Shown in pieces: positions 28,607-36,342 of a DNA stretch of 64,000 bases (position 1 is its first letter; every line of letters starts with the position of its first letter). Position numbers and translations under genes: made by a program. The notes under the pieces are model-generated. The model did no database searches. It was not told the origin of the DNA and saw only the letters and a list, made by a program, of their open reading frames with translations. The DNA comes from an uncultured Muribaculaceae bacterium (GTDB lineage Bacteria > Bacteroidota > Bacteroidia > Bacteroidales > Muribaculaceae): assembly GCA_910584905.1 (NCBI GenBank), contig CAJUCQ010000070.1:180678-244677 (forward strand), in the 5' to 3' direction.

Positions 28607-30457
28607 TCAATGAAGCGCGTTATACACGATGGATGCCTTTGCCGGGCCTATTACTTCGGCAAGCTCGTCGACTCCGGCTTCGCTGACTCTCTTGAAACTC
28701 TTGAATCGCGTGAGGAGGGCTTGCGAGGTCTTTGCGCCGATGCCCTCGATTTCTTCGAGGCGCGACGTAATCTGACCCTTGCTGCGGCGGTTGCGGTGGT
28801 GTGTAATCCCGAAGCGGTGGGCCTCGTCGCGCAGATGCTGGACAACCCTCAGAGTCTCGGAATTCTTGTCGATATACAACGGGATTGAATCGCCGGGGAA
28901 GTATATTTCCTCAAGACGCTTTGCTATGCCGACAACGGCAATGGTGCCTCTAAGCCCCATTTCCTCCAGCGCCTCGACCGCCGACGAAAGCTGGCCCTTG
29001 CCGCCGTCGACGACGATAAGTTGCGGGAGGGGATCGCCTTCGGTCATCATGCGCGAATAGCGGCGCGTGAGCACCTCTTTCATCGACGCAAAGTCATTGG
29101 CTCCGACCACGGTTTTGATGTTGAAATGGCGATAGTCTTTTTTCGACGGCTTGCCGTCCTTGAAAACCACACACGAGGCCACGGGATTCGTGCCCTGAAT
29201 ATTTGAATTGTCGAAGCACTCGATATGGCGCGGGAGTTCGGAAAGACGGAAATCGGCTTTCATCCGTGCGAGAAGGCGCTCGGTGCGTTGCTCGGGATTG
29301 TGCTTTTCCATATGCTTGAGGTCGTCGATGCGTGCCTGCCGCGCATTTCGCTCCGACACTTCGAGGAGCTTTGCCTTGTCGCCGCGACGCGGGATCGTGA
29401 AATCGACGTCGGGCATCTCGACCTCGGGCGCACAAGCCACGATGACCTCCCTGAATGTCACCTCAAGCGATGTCTTGATTTCGTCCATAGCATAGGCGAG
29501 AAGTTCGGGGCGCGACTCGTCGAGACGGCGGCGATAGCGCAGAGTGACGCTTCTGACAACAGCCCCGCGGCGCACGTGCATATAATTGATGTAGACGTCG
29601 GCCGAACCGTCGTCGTCCACGCCGAACACGTCCACATCCGTGAGCGTGCGGCTCACGATAACACTCTTCGACGAGTAGTTTTCAAGAAGGCGGTATTTCT
29701 CTTTCAGTTCCTGAGCCTCTTCAAAACGCAATTCTCCGGCAAGGCGCGCCATCTCGTCCTTGAGGTAATCCATCAGCTCCTGACTGTCGCCCCGTAGAAT
29801 CTGGCGCACGCGGTCGATATATCGGCCGTACTCCTCGGCGCTGACCGCGCCTATGCAACATCCCTTGCAACGCTTGATATGATATTGCAGACAAAGGCGC
29901 CCTTTCTCGCGCGCAATATAGTCGGGGGTAATCGGGAGGCGGCACGTGCGGAGAGGATACAACTCCGAGACGAGATCGAGGACCGTGCGCGCCACGCCTG
30001 TATTGGTGTACGGGCCGAAGTATCTGGAGCCGTCCCGGATATACTGCCGCGTCAGAAACACCCGCGGATACATCTCGTTTGTCACCACAATCCACGGGTA
30101 GGATTTGTCGTCCTTGAGGAGCACGTTATAGCGCGGCTGATACTCCTTGATCATGGAGTTTTCGAGATTGAGCGCATCCTGCTCGGTGGGGACGACGATA
30201 TATTTCATGTCGGCGATAGCCCTTACAAGCAAGTTCGTGCGCAGGGAATCGTGCGTGCGATTGAAGTACGACGACACGCGGCGCTTGAGGTTCTTGGCCT
30301 TGCCGACGTATATGACAGTGCCCTCGGCGTCGAAGTACATATACACGCCGGGGGTGTCCGGGAGAAAGGATATTTTCTCGCGGAGAGCTTCGGATTTCTT
30401 ATGCTTGGCCACGTTTGTTCGACATCCTGTTTGTGTGCGTTTATACACGACCGCCAT
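28607..30457 (-). CDS. uvrC: UvrABC excinuclease subunit C
   Basis: Up to 616 residues. UvrC makes both incisions in nucleotide excision repair. The GIY-YIG nuclease domain begins LPDTPGVYMYFD and has VIYVGKAKNLKRRVSSYF near residue 50. A KGCCIG cysteine segment follows near 190, the UVR helical motif (LAGELRFEEAQELKEKYR) near 235, the RNase-H-like 3' half (HIECFDNSNIQGTNPVAS) near 400, and C-terminal helix-hairpin-helix (LEEIEGIGAKTSQALL). The start is uncertain: the ATG at 30457 adds 15 unusual residues, and a GTG at 30412 (VAKHKKSEAL) would give a more typical N-terminus. Confidence 0.95.
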   Translation of the reverse strand: MAVVYKRTQTGCRTNVAKHKKSEALREKISFLPDTPGVYMYFDAEGTVIYVGKAKNLKRRVSSYFNRTHDSLRTNLLVRAIADMKYIVVPTEQDALNLENSMIKEYQPRYNVLLKDDKSYPWIVVTNEMYPRVFLTRQYIRDGSRYFGPYTNTGVARTVLDLVSELYPLRTCRLPITPDYIAREKGRLCLQYHIKRCKGCCIGAVSAEEYGRYIDRVRQILRGDSQELMDYLKDEMARLAGELRFEEAQELKEKYRLLENYSSKSVIVSRTLTDVDVFGVDDDGSADVYINYMHVRRGAVVRSVTLRYRRRLDESRPELLAYAMDEIKTSLEVTFREVIVACAPEVEMPDVDFTIPRRGDKAKLLEVSERNARQARIDDLKHMEKHNPEQRTERLLARMKADFRLSELPRHIECFDNSNIQGTNPVASCVVFKDGKPSKKDYRHFNIKTVVGANDFASMKEVLTRRYSRMMTEGDPLPQLIVVDGGKGQLSSAVEALEEMGLRGTIAVVGIAKRLEEIYFPGDSIPLYIDKNSETLRVVQHLRDEAHRFGITHHRNRRSKGQITSRLEEIEGIGAKTSQALLTRFKSFKRVSEAGVDELAEVIGPAKASIVYNALH

Positions 30458-30514
30458 TCGGGCGCTTGCATCAAGCCCGGACGGCGGTCGGGGGATATTT
30501 CGGGGAGGGAAAAA

Positions 30515-31045
30515 TCAGTATTTTATCAGCGAAGTCACCTCGCAGTCGGCGTGGAGAGCCGCGCGGCCGTTGAGGGCGGAAAGCTCGATGATAAAGTTGA
30601 TATAGATTTTTTTGGGGTTCATGCTCTTTACGAGCTTGTAGGCCGCAGCCATTGTGCCGCCGGTTGCGAGCACGTCGTCGTGCAGCACGACAACGTCGTC
30701 CGGGCCGATGGCGTCGCGGTGCATCTCAATCACGTCCGTGCCGTACTCCTTGGCGTATTCCATGCGGATGGTGTCGGCGGGAAGCTTGCCCGGTTTGCGC
30801 GCGGGCACGAAGCCGGCGCCGAGTTCGAACGCAAGGATAGAGCCACCGATAAAGCCGCGCGACTCGATTCCGACCACCTTCGTCACGCCCTTGTCGCGGT
30901 AGAGCTGCGAGAGGTCCCAGCCGATAATGTGGAGCGCACGGGGGTCTTTGAACGCCGTGGTCAGGTCTTTGAAAAGAATGCCTTCGGAGGGAAAATCCTG
31001 TACGTCGCGGATTTTCGATTTGATGTATTCCATAGGGGTTGCCAT
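30515..31045 (-). CDS. apt: Adenine phosphoribosyltransferase
   Basis: 176 residues. Apt salvages adenine to AMP with PRPP. Key motifs are FPSEGILFKDLTTAF at the N-terminus, VVGIESRGFIGGSILAF near residue 60, PARKPGKLP, and the PRPP-binding loop VVVLHDDVLATGGT near 120-133. Most family members read DDLLATGGT, so Val for Leu is a minor change. It is cytoplasmic. It starts 61 bases after the mnmG stop, and the parS-like site lies in that gap. uvrC follows after 57 bases. Confidence 0.96.
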   Translation of the reverse strand: MATPMEYIKSKIRDVQDFPSEGILFKDLTTAFKDPRALHIIGWDLSQLYRDKGVTKVVGIESRGFIGGSILAFELGAGFVPARKPGKLPADTIRMEYAKEYGTDVIEMHRDAIGPDDVVVLHDDVLATGGTMAAAYKLVKSMNPKKIYINFIIELSALNGRAALHADCEVTSLIKY

Positions 31046-31086
31046 TTTATATAATTGTTTGATTTTTCTATTGTTTATTTATCTAA

Positions 31087-31102
31087 TGTTTCACGTGGAA
31101 CA
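31087..31102. other. parS: parS-like ParB-binding site
   Basis: The 16 bases read TGTTTCACGTGGAACA; the other strand reads TGTTCCACGTGAAACA, a full match to the bacterial chromosomal parS consensus tGTTnCACGTGAAACa. It lies in the 61-base gap between mnmG and apt. Other CACGTG hexamers in the window lack the matching flanks. parS sites bind ParB and normally cluster near the chromosome origin. Confidence 0.85.
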
Positions 31103-31106
31103 AGCG

Positions 31107-32987
31107 TCAGCGTCCCATAAGCACGAGGAGTATATTGACGTCGCTCGGCGAAATGCCGGGGATGCGCGATGCCTGTCCGATAGTTTTGGGGCGGATGCGC
31201 CCGAGTTTCTGACGCCCTTCGGTGCTGATATTTTTCAGGGCGTCGAAATCCGTGTCTTCAGGGATAGCCACATCTTCGAGCCTGCGGAGCTTGTCGGCGA
31301 TAACGCGCTCGCGGGCGATGTAGCCTTCGTACTTCACAAGCACCTCGGCGGCCTCGACAATCTCGTCTCTACGGTCGTCGGGGAGCGCGTCGATTGCCGC
31401 CCTAAGCGCCGGAACGGCGTCGGCAAGCACCGCTATTGTCAGCTGAGGACGCTGTATCAGCGACGCCAGCTTCACGCCCTGCTGAAGAGGCGAAGACCCG
31501 ACGGCGTCAAGGAGCGGATTAAGCTCGGCCGGACGCACGGTAAGTTCGCGTGCAAGCGCCACAAGGCCGTCGCGCAGGCGGCGCTTTTCCTCCATAAGAC
31601 GGTAGCGACGTTCGTCGGCAAGGCCTATTTCGTAGCCGCGCGGCGTGAGGCGCATGTCGGCATCGTCCTGTCGAAGAAGGATGCGATACTCGGCCCGCGA
31701 CGTAAACATGCGGTAGGGCTCGTCGACACCCTTTGTGACGAGGTCGTCGATGAGCACGCCGATGTAGGCTTCGTCTCGCGCAAGCGTGAATTCCGGGCGC
31801 CCGAGCACTTTTGCCGCGGAGTTCACACCGGCCACAAGGCCCTGCCCGGCGGCTTCTTCGTAGCCTGTCGTTCCGTTGATCTGTCCGGCAAAGAAGAGGC
31901 CGTCGACGAGCTTCGTCTCAAGGGTATGGCGGAGCTGTGTCGGGTCGAAGAAATCATATTCGATAGCATATCCCGCGCGATAAAGCTGGGCGTCGCGCAA
32001 GGCCGGAATTGTCGAGATGGCCGCAATCTGAATATCCATCGGCATCGACGACGAGAAGCCGTTGACGTAATACTCGTGGGTTGTTTCCCCCTCGGGTTCG
32101 AGGAAGAGCTGATGCTCGGTTTTGTCGGCGAAGGTGACAATCTTGGTCTCAATCGACGGGCAATAACGCGGCCCTATGCTTTGAATCTGTCCGTTGTAGA
32201 GCGGCGAATCGGGCAGGCCTTTTTTGAGAATCTCGCACGTCTCGGGGTTGGTGTAGACGATGTGGCAGTCGCGCTGTCGGAGAGAGCGGCGCACATCGGG
32301 CAAAAACGAAAAGTGATGGAAATCGTCGTCGCCGCCCTGAGGCGTGGCTAGAGCGAAGTTTATGGTGCGCCCGTCGATGCGCATGGGGGTGCCGGTCTTC
32401 ATGCGGTCGGCAGTGAATCCGAGGCGGCGGAGCTGCTCGGTAAGCCCGTGCGCCGCAGGTTCGGAAATGCGTCCGCCCTCGAACTGCGAGCGCCCGATAT
32501 GCATCAGGCCGTTGAGGAATGTGCCGTTAGTAAGCACCACGGCGCGCGCCCTGAATTCGGCGCCTTCAAGCGTATGCACTCCGGCAAGAGCTCCGCTCTC
32601 GTCAAAGATTAGAGCATCGACGTTGCCCTGCCACATCGACAGATTCTCGGTGTTTTCAAGCACCTCGCGCCACATCGCCGAGAACTTCGCGCGATCGCTT
32701 TGTGCCCTCGGACTCCACATGGCGGGGCCTTTCGAGCGGTTGAGCATCCTGAACTGGATTGCCGTCCGGTCGGTGACCACACCCGTCATGCCGCCGAGAG
32801 CGTCGATTTCGCGCACAATCTGCCCCTTTGCAATCCCGCCAATTGCCGGGTTGCAACTCATCTGGGCTATCTTGTTGAGGTCCATCGTCACCAGCAGCGT
32901 GCGCGCACCGATCACGGCGGCCGAACGCGCCGCCTCGCATCCGGCATGGCCGGCGCCGACAACAATGATATCGAAGTCGAAATTCAT
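31107..32987 (-). CDS. mnmG: tRNA uridine-34 carboxymethylaminomethyl modification enzyme MnmG (GidA)
   Basis: 626 residues, usual length. With MnmE it installs the cmnm5 group on U34 of several tRNAs, using FAD and methylene-THF. The FAD-binding Rossmann motif is VVGAGHAGCEAA (residues 9-20). MSCNPAIGGIAKGQIVREIDALGG and TNGTFLNGLMHIG follow, as do two conserved cysteine regions (NPAIGG-proximal and RYCPSIETK) and FAGQINGTTGYEEAAGQGL. The C-terminal helical domain ending PGISPSDVNILLVLMGR is intact. It starts 13 bases after ybeY. In many bacteria gidA lies close to the replication origin, which agrees with the adjacent parS. Confidence 0.97.
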   Translation of the reverse strand: MNFDFDIIVVGAGHAGCEAARSAAVIGARTLLVTMDLNKIAQMSCNPAIGGIAKGQIVREIDALGGMTGVVTDRTAIQFRMLNRSKGPAMWSPRAQSDRAKFSAMWREVLENTENLSMWQGNVDALIFDESGALAGVHTLEGAEFRARAVVLTNGTFLNGLMHIGRSQFEGGRISEPAAHGLTEQLRRLGFTADRMKTGTPMRIDGRTINFALATPQGGDDDFHHFSFLPDVRRSLRQRDCHIVYTNPETCEILKKGLPDSPLYNGQIQSIGPRYCPSIETKIVTFADKTEHQLFLEPEGETTHEYYVNGFSSSMPMDIQIAAISTIPALRDAQLYRAGYAIEYDFFDPTQLRHTLETKLVDGLFFAGQINGTTGYEEAAGQGLVAGVNSAAKVLGRPEFTLARDEAYIGVLIDDLVTKGVDEPYRMFTSRAEYRILLRQDDADMRLTPRGYEIGLADERRYRLMEEKRRLRDGLVALARELTVRPAELNPLLDAVGSSPLQQGVKLASLIQRPQLTIAVLADAVPALRAAIDALPDDRRDEIVEAAEVLVKYEGYIARERVIADKLRRLEDVAIPEDTDFDALKNISTEGRQKLGRIRPKTIGQASRIPGISPSDVNILLVLMGR

Positions 32988-33000
32988 TTTTAACGTAAAC

Positions 33001-33444
33001 TTAGCCGTTGGCCCGCGTCATCATGTCGTACAGGGCCAGCGCACGATTTTCATTTTCCTCCATTATCTCGCGCTCGCCCGGGCCTTTGTCATTGATGCCG
33101 CAGTAGTGGAGCACGCCGTGGATAATCACCCGAAGAAGTTCGCGGTCGTAGCTTTCGCCGAGTTCTTCGGCATTCGACCGCACGGTGTCGAGCGAGATAA
33201 ACATGTCGCCGCGAATGATGCGGCCGCAACTGTCGTCGAAGCTTATGATGTCCGTATAATAGTCGTGGTTGAGAAAGCGACGGTTCACTTCAAGGATTTT
33301 TTCGTCGTTGCAGAAAATATACGCAAGCTCTCCGACAATCCGATTGTGCGATGCGGCGACTTGGGCAATCCACTGCTCAAGCCGGGCATAATCAAGGCCC
33401 GGAAGCTCAACTCCCGAGCAAGTCCATTCAATTACAGATTTCAT
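33001..33444 (-). CDS. ybeY: Endoribonuclease YbeY (16S rRNA maturation)
   Basis: 147 residues. YbeY is a metal-dependent RNase needed for 16S rRNA 3' maturation and ribosome quality control. The metal-site motif reads IIHGVLHYCGINDKGPGE with His109 and His113; the usual third His of HGxLHxxGxDH is replaced in this position by D/K, as in other Bacteroidetes members. NHDYYTDIISFD (near residue 60) matches the conserved TDVLSFP region. It is the first gene of the minus-strand run that continues into mnmG 13 bases later. Confidence 0.93.
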   Translation of the reverse strand: MKSVIEWTCSGVELPGLDYARLEQWIAQVAASHNRIVGELAYIFCNDEKILEVNRRFLNHDYYTDIISFDDSCGRIIRGDMFISLDTVRSNAEELGESYDRELLRVIIHGVLHYCGINDKGPGEREIMEENENRALALYDMMTRANG

Positions 33445-33462
33445 CTATTATATGGTTGAGCA

Positions 33463-33470
33463 CAAAAGTA
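33463..33470 (-). promoter_or_regulatory. -7 element of the ybeY promoter
   Basis: The minus strand reads TACTTTTG, matching TAnnTTTG. Transcription would start only about 12 bases before the ybeY ATG. A -33 match is not clear. Confidence 0.55.
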
Positions 33471-33648
33471 CAAAATTTTCCGCGAATAGGCGAATCAGCC
33501 GCTTGAAAATTTTTCCGTTATTTGCACGGCACCGTCTTTTTAAGGTTTATTAACGTAAAAATCAGCCATTTATCTCATTTTTGAGGCCCTGAGATTCGCG
33601 GATTTTGATTTTTTCGGACAGCCGGACGGAAATTCGCGAAAAATTTGG

Positions 33649-33656
33649 TACTTTTG
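33649..33656 (+). promoter_or_regulatory. -7 element of the glycosyltransferase operon promoter
   Basis: TACTTTTG matches TAnnTTTG and ends 19 bases before the ATG at 33676, so the leader would be about 14 bases. No good -33 element is visible. The divergent 231-base gap 33445-33675 otherwise holds only AT-rich sequence. Confidence 0.55.
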
Positions 33657-33675
33657 TAGTCCCCTACCCTACCCC

Positions 33676-34476
33676 ATGACCAACATCACCGCCACCGTTA
33701 TCACGCACAACGAGCAGCGAAATATCGAACGCTGCCTCAACGCCCTCATCGGCGTTGCCGACGAAATTGTGGTTGTCGATTCAAACTCCACCGACGCCAC
33801 TGTCGAAATATGCAGCCACTACGGTTGCCGCATAGTCGCGCGCCCCTTCGCAGGCTACGGCTCGCAACGCCAGTTCGCAACAAGCCTCGCCACCCACCGC
33901 TATATACTCTCGATTGACGCCGACGAAGTTCTCTCCGACGACCTCCGTCAGGCAATCATCGACCTCAAGACCGACGACAGCCTGAAGGCCCACCGCATGT
34001 ACGGCCTGCGCATGGTCAGCTACGTCTGCGGACGCCCCGTCGGCCACAGCGGCTTCGGCCCGCACCTTGAGGTGAGGCTGTTCGACAAACGCTATGCCAC
34101 GTGGGACCTCCGCGACGTCGGCGAGCGCGTGAGCCACAGCGACTCCGTAGTCCCGTCCACGCTCCCGGGGTGCATCCACCACTACCGTTGCCACACCATC
34201 GACGAGCTCCGCTACAAAGAACTGCGCCACGCCGCGATAAAAGCCCGCGTCCTTGCCGCCGGAAAAAAATCGATAGGCATCCTCACGCCTTGGCTCAAGG
34301 CCGCCCGCGCCTTCCTCCACTGCCACCTGCGTCAGGGCGCGCTCCTCGACGGACGCGAAGGCCGCCGTATCGCCGGCGTGCGCTACGCCGCCACCCTCGC
34401 TGCATACAGCGACGCCCGAAAAATAAAAAAACACACCGCCGGCGCGCACTCCAAAGCCGCCTCTACTCCCGAATGA
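33676..34476 (+). CDS. Family 2 glycosyltransferase (WaaE/KdtX-like)
   Basis: 266 residues. The N-terminal GT-A fold starts ITATVITHNEQRNIERCL, has DSNSTD (35-40) for nucleotide-sugar binding and the DxD-type metal motif DADE (81-84). The sequence resembles the lipopolysaccharide core beta-1,4-glucosyltransferase group (WaaE/KdtX), including the GYGSQRQFA and HYRC segments. It is a cytoplasmic or membrane-associated enzyme, probably adding a sugar to the LPS inner core; the exact sugar is inference. It overlaps the next glycosyltransferase by four bases (ATGA). Confidence 0.9.
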   Translation: MTNITATVITHNEQRNIERCLNALIGVADEIVVVDSNSTDATVEICSHYGCRIVARPFAGYGSQRQFATSLATHRYILSIDADEVLSDDLRQAIIDLKTDDSLKAHRMYGLRMVSYVCGRPVGHSGFGPHLEVRLFDKRYATWDLRDVGERVSHSDSVVPSTLPGCIHHYRCHTIDELRYKELRHAAIKARVLAAGKKSIGILTPWLKAARAFLHCHLRQGALLDGREGRRIAGVRYAATLAAYSDARKIKKHTAGAHSKAASTPE

Positions 34477-35567
34477 ACATAATCCACCTCATATCGAACA
34501 AAGTATGGGGCGGAGGCGAACGCTACGCCCTCGACCTCTGCCGCGCCCTCGAACAGCGCGGCCACAGCACAGCCGTCATCACCCGCAAAGGCCACCCCGA
34601 AGTCGACGCCCCCTTCGTCCGCGCCGGAATAGCCGTAGGCCACCTGCCGCTCCGGGGAGCCATCGACATCCTCTCGCCCCTGATTCTAAGTCGCATCCTC
34701 GACCGCATGGAAACGCCCGTTGCAATCCACGTCCATAACTTCAAGGACGCAGTCGTGGCCCTGCGCGCCCGCAGGCTGATGCGGCGCAGACCCTCGGGCG
34801 TCCGCATCATATGCACTCGCCACCTCGTGCGACCCGCAAAAACCGGAAAACTCGACCGCAACACATACCGCGACCTCGACGCCATCATATTTGTATCCGA
34901 CGCCGCGCGCCGCGAATTTATGACCACCGCACCGGCCGAGCTCCGCGACAACCCGAAAATACACACCCTTCACAACTCCATAATCATACCGCAAACGAGC
35001 GAGCCTGCGAACAAACACTCCGATTTCCGATTTATATATACAGGCCGCATCTCGCCCGAAAAAGGGCTCGACACACTCATCGAGGCCTTCGCCAAAGTCG
35101 AAGCCAGGCGTCCCGGAAAAGCCCGGCTCACGATATGCGGCACAGGCGACTCGCGCACGGTGATGCCCATCGTGCGCACAGCCCGCGGACTCGGAATCGA
35201 CAAGAGCATCGACTGGCTCGGCCACGTCGACGACGTGTTCCCCGAAATCCGCAAAGCCGCGGTCGGAATCATGCCCTCGAAGGTCCCCGAATCATTCGGC
35301 CTCGCCGCTCTCGAATTCATGTCGCAGGGAATCCCCGTAATCGCCTCCGACAACGGCGCCCTGCCCGAAATAGTCCGCGCCGGGACCGACGGTCTCCTCG
35401 TGCCCCCGGCTTCCCCCGAAGCCCTCGCCGACGCCATGACAGCCCTCATCGACAACCCCGACAAAGCCGCCGAAATGGGACAAAACGCAAAAAAACACGT
35501 CGAAAACGACTTCGCCTACGACGCCTTCGTGTCGAAAACAGCTGAGATTTACCTGCCCGCTCAATGA
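34473..35567 (+). CDS. Family 4 glycosyltransferase
   Basis: 364 residues from MNIIHLISNKVWGGGERYAL; the frame is open further upstream but that overlaps the GT2 gene. This is a GT-B fold enzyme: a glycine-rich acceptor-side loop KVWGGGERYALDL near residue 10, FIYTGRISPEKGLDTLIEAF near 187, and the E-x7-E motif ESFGLAALE (Glu273, Glu281). It retains the sugar configuration in known relatives. It sits in a three-gene cassette with overlapping ends (GT2, GT4, WaaP-like kinase), so a role in LPS-core assembly is likely but inferred. Confidence 0.92.
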   Translation: MNIIHLISNKVWGGGERYALDLCRALEQRGHSTAVITRKGHPEVDAPFVRAGIAVGHLPLRGAIDILSPLILSRILDRMETPVAIHVHNFKDAVVALRARRLMRRRPSGVRIICTRHLVRPAKTGKLDRNTYRDLDAIIFVSDAARREFMTTAPAELRDNPKIHTLHNSIIIPQTSEPANKHSDFRFIYTGRISPEKGLDTLIEAFAKVEARRPGKARLTICGTGDSRTVMPIVRTARGLGIDKSIDWLGHVDDVFPEIRKAAVGIMPSKVPESFGLAALEFMSQGIPVIASDNGALPEIVRAGTDGLLVPPASPEALADAMTALIDNPDKAAEMGQNAKKHVENDFAYDAFVSKTAEIYLPAQ

Positions 35568-36337
35568 CAATAAAACTGCACGTCAACCCCGAATTCGCCG
35601 AGCGCTTCTCCGCCTTTGTCAACAACGTGGCTGCCAAAGGCATCCCGCCCGAAGCCGTCGACGTCTACAGCGGTCGCAACCGCGTGGCCGCAACTCCGGC
35701 CTCCGGCACCGACGGTCGTTCGAAGCGTCTTAACATAAAAGAATTCAGAGTCCCCAACGCCCTCAACCGCTGGGTCTACGCATATCTCCGCCGAAGCAAA
35801 GCCCGAAGAGCTTTCGACAACGCCCTCAGACTGCGCCAACTCGGCTTCAACACCCCCGCTCCGATAGCGTGGATCGAACGCCACGGCCTCGGCGGACGGC
35901 TCGAACTCAGCTACTTCATCTCCGAACAATACGACGGATGGCAGGAAATACGCGTCGCCGAGACCGAAAACCATCCGCGAATATCCGAAATTGCCGCCGG
36001 AGTAGGCGAACTCATCTTCAGACTCCACCGCGCAGGCGTGTGGATGAAAGACGCATCTCCCGGCAACATCCTCTGGCACACCGACCCGGACGGCGCCCTC
36101 AACTTCGCCCTCGTCGACATCAACCGCATGGAATTCAACATCCGCTCGGCCGACGTGCTCATGTCAAACTTCGGGCGCGTATTCACCTCGGAAAAAAACA
36201 TCGAAACCGCTGCCCGCGCATACGCCGACGCCGCCGCCCTGCCTGAAGACACCATAATCGCCCAAGCCCACAAGGCAATAGCGGACGCCTGCAAAGCAAT
36301 CCAACGCAAACAACGTCTCAAAAAACTTCTCCCCTGA
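35564..36337 (+). CDS. WaaP/Kdo-kinase-like lipopolysaccharide kinase
   Basis: 257 residues. The protein-kinase-like fold is recognisable: beta-3 lysine in NIKEF (Lys59), the catalytic-loop segment FRLHRAGVWMKDASPGNIL with Asp163 and Asn168, and the metal-binding Asp185 in LVDINRM. These match the LPS core heptose/Kdo kinases (Pfam Kdo/WaaP), which phosphorylate inner-core sugars with ATP. In WaaP/KdkA proteins the loop is usually HxDLxxxNIL; here it is MKDASPGNIL, so the His is replaced. It overlaps the GT4 gene by four bases. The protein is probably cytoplasmic, at the inner face of the membrane. Confidence 0.85.
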   Translation: MTIKLHVNPEFAERFSAFVNNVAAKGIPPEAVDVYSGRNRVAATPASGTDGRSKRLNIKEFRVPNALNRWVYAYLRRSKARRAFDNALRLRQLGFNTPAPIAWIERHGLGGRLELSYFISEQYDGWQEIRVAETENHPRISEIAAGVGELIFRLHRAGVWMKDASPGNILWHTDPDGALNFALVDINRMEFNIRSADVLMSNFGRVFTSEKNIETAARAYADAAALPEDTIIAQAHKAIADACKAIQRKQRLKKLLP

Positions 36338-36342
36338 CCACA

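Noticed and set aside
30927..32351. 474-residue open frame antisense to mnmG
   Set aside because: It mirrors mnmG codon structure in a GC-rich genome and has no recognisable domain.
33445..33675. The 33.5 kb divergent gap as the origin
   Set aside because: It is AT-rich but has no DnaA-box-like sequence; its content is explained by two promoters.
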